A model generated the notes under the pieces. It saw nothing but the letters and a program-made list of their open reading frames with translations, did no database searches and was not told the origin of the DNA. A stretch of DNA of 7,030 nt from Citromicrobium sp. (GTDB lineage: Bacteria > Pseudomonadota > Alphaproteobacteria > Sphingomonadales > Sphingomonadaceae): assembly GCA_003248395.1 (NCBI GenBank), contig QFNA01000103.1, positions 1-7,030 on the forward strand, read 5' to 3'. Positions 5,935-7,030 of the stretch are shown here, piece by piece. Position numbers and translations under genes: made by a program. Numbering within the stretch: position 1 is the first letter of the stretch; every line of letters begins with the position of its first letter.

Positions 5935-6957
5935 CTAAATCCAGCCCGATAATTCGCGGCGGACGAGATGCTCCAGCATGGCCATGCCATCCTCGCCGGC
6001 ATTGAGGCACGACAGCACCGCGAATTGCTGCCCGCCCGCATCGAGGAACTGCTGCCTGCCCTGGATCGCGAGCTCTTCGAGCGTTTCTAGGCAATCGGCC
6101 GAAAAGCCCGGCGCAGCGATGGCGAGGCGGCGGGTGCCGTTGCGTGCCTCTTCCTGCAGTGTGGTGTCGGTTGCGGGTTCGAGCCATTTCGCACGCCCGA
6201 ACCGAGACTGGAAGGTTGTGCGAAAGCGCAGCCCCGGCCTCACGAGGCGGTCCTGCAGGAGCCTCGAGGTCTTCTGGCAATGGCAGTGGTATGGATCGCC
6301 GAGATGCAGCGTGCGTTCGGGCATGCCGTGAAAGCTGAACAACAACACCTCGGGTTCGAAATCGAGCGCATCGAGCTGGCGCGAGATATCGCTCGCCAGC
6401 GCGTCCATATAGGCGGGATCGTCGTGATAGGGCGGCAGCGTGCGAAGGCTCGGTTGCCAGCGCATTGTCCGCAGCTTGTCCGCAGCCTTGTCCACAACCG
6501 TCGCCGTCGTCGCGGCGCTGTATTGAGGATAGAGCGGTGCGAGCAGAATACGTTCGCAGCCTGCGTCCTTCAGCGCCTGCAGCCGGCTTCCGATGGCGGG
6601 AGTGCCATACCGCATCGCCCAGTCCACCAAGACCGCATCGCCCAGTCGATCCTGCAGCGCGGTGGCCTGCTGCCCGGTGATGACAGCGAGAGGAGAGCCC
6701 TCGTCCGTCCAGACCTGGCGATAGGCATGGGCGCTCTTTTTTGGACGGGTGTTGAGTACCACGCCGCGCAATATCGGCTGCCACGCGAGGGGCGGGATTT
6801 CGACCACGCGCCGGTCGGAGAGAAATTCGGCCAGATACCGCCTGACCGGACCAGTCTCTGGCGCGACTGGCGTGCCGAGATTGACCAGCAACGCGCCAAT
6901 TTTACCCGAAGTCACGCCGGGATGCACGCCGGGCAATCGCTGTTCAAGCCAGGTCAT
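5935..6957 (-). CDS. hemH: Ferrochelatase
   Basis: HemH inserts Fe2+ into protoporphyrin IX, the last step of protoheme synthesis. The 340-residue protein has the family opening GALLVNLGTP (21-30), then YGTPAI (117-122), PLYPQYSAATTATV (141-154), and the active-site SFHGMP (208-213) with metal-site H210. GFSADCLETLEEL (284-296) supplies the partner acid, probably E291. A GDPYHCHCQKT segment (220-230) has two close cysteines, C225 and C227; other cysteines are C134, C289 and C317. Some bacterial ferrochelatases carry a [2Fe-2S] cluster, but I cannot say whether these residues form one. The ATG at 6957 is the first in frame after a TGA codon 30 bases upstream; GAGAG is a modest ribosome site. 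It begins 10 bases after the stop of the upstream hydroxylase gene and precedes the P450 by 44 bases, so all three may be co-transcribed. Confidence 0.96.
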   Translation of the reverse strand: MTWLEQRLPGVHPGVTSGKIGALLVNLGTPVAPETGPVRRYLAEFLSDRRVVEIPPLAWQPILRGVVLNTRPKKSAHAYRQVWTDEGSPLAVITGQQATALQDRLGDAVLVDWAMRYGTPAIGSRLQALKDAGCERILLAPLYPQYSAATTATVVDKAADKLRTMRWQPSLRTLPPYHDDPAYMDALASDISRQLDALDFEPEVLLFSFHGMPERTLHLGDPYHCHCQKTSRLLQDRLVRPGLRFRTTFQSRFGRAKWLEPATDTTLQEEARNGTRRLAIAAPGFSADCLETLEELAIQGRQQFLDAGGQQFAVLSCLNAGEDGMAMLEHLVRRELSGWI

Positions 6958-6967
6958 TACGGTGCTC

Positions 6968-7030
6968 TCAAATCCCTTCCGACATCAGCGGCAGATGCCG
7001 CATCCTGAGGCCCGTTGCTGCATGCAGGGC
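6968..7030 (-). CDS. C-terminal end of a probable molybdopterin-binding hydroxylase subunit (partial)
   Basis: An open frame enters from the right edge and ends with TGA at 6970-6968. Its last 20 codons read ALHAATGLRMRHLPLMSEGI. The AATGLRMRHLPL part resembles the C-terminus of xanthine dehydrogenase / isoquinoline oxidoreductase large subunits, where an 'N-A-hydrophobic-AATG-x-R-hydrophobic-R-x-LPL' tail is common. This is a recognition from a short piece, so the exact family member cannot be named. The stop lies 10 bases before the hemH ATG on the same strand, indicating an operon with hemH downstream. The rest of the gene is outside the window. Confidence 0.6.
   Translation of the reverse strand, partial: ALHAATGLRMRHLPLMSEGI

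Noticed and set aside
5027..5938. 303-codon plus-strand open frame
   Set aside because: It is the antisense shadow of the P450 gene and of its operator region, with no family features.
5891..6784. Open frame making the P450 a 760-residue fusion protein
   Set aside because: The extension overlaps hemH in another frame, is rich in Arg/Ala with no domain, and the real start has a good Shine-Dalgarno at 5896-5901.
6280..7008. 242-codon plus-strand open frame
   Set aside because: It is antisense to hemH, which has complete ferrochelatase motifs; no domain is visible in the antisense product.

Overview
The window is compact, GC-rich chromosomal DNA with short gaps and no sign of phage, insertion sequences or CRISPR. 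Gene content suggests an alphaproteobacterium, most likely of the Sphingomonadales/Erythrobacteraceae type: a DUF1674 protein beside rsmB, a COG4798 exported methyltransferase-like protein, a class-I-like soluble P450 beside hemH, and a molybdenum hydroxylase tail. This placement is inferred from composition and family recognition; no search was run.

Layout. Positions 12-2398 hold a minus-strand block transcribed right to left: an exported methyltransferase-like protein (2398 to 1535), N-carbamoylputrescine amidase AguB (1519 to 644), FolK (643 to 140) and tRNA-Lys(UUU) (87 to 12). The gaps are 15, 0 and 52 bases, so the three CDSs look like one operon. A 106-base divergent region with an 8-bp inverted repeat separates this block from msrA (2505-3041, plus). 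msrA converges on rsmB (4289 to 3054, minus) with 12 bases between stops. rsmB is divergent from a 52-residue DUF1674/SDHAF4-like gene (4347-4505, plus), whose stop codon overlaps the stop of a cytochrome P450 gene (5890 to 4502, minus) on a shared CTAG. Upstream of the P450, on the same strand, lie ferrochelatase hemH (6957 to 5935) and the last 20 codons of a probable molybdopterin-binding hydroxylase subunit (7030 to 6968).

How the genes relate. Most are housekeeping or metabolic: folate synthesis (FolK), polyamine synthesis (AguB), repair of oxidised methionine (MsrA), rRNA modification (RsmB), succinate dehydrogenase assembly (DUF1674) and heme synthesis (HemH). The accessory element is the P450. 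It follows hemH after 44 bases, and that gap contains a perfect 8+6+8 palindrome of TetR-operator type just before its Shine-Dalgarno. I found no clear novel multi-gene system. The points most worth a second look are this operator, the exported methyltransferase-fold protein, the tiny DUF1674 gene with a possible leaderless start, and a tRNA leader that can pair with the CCA end.
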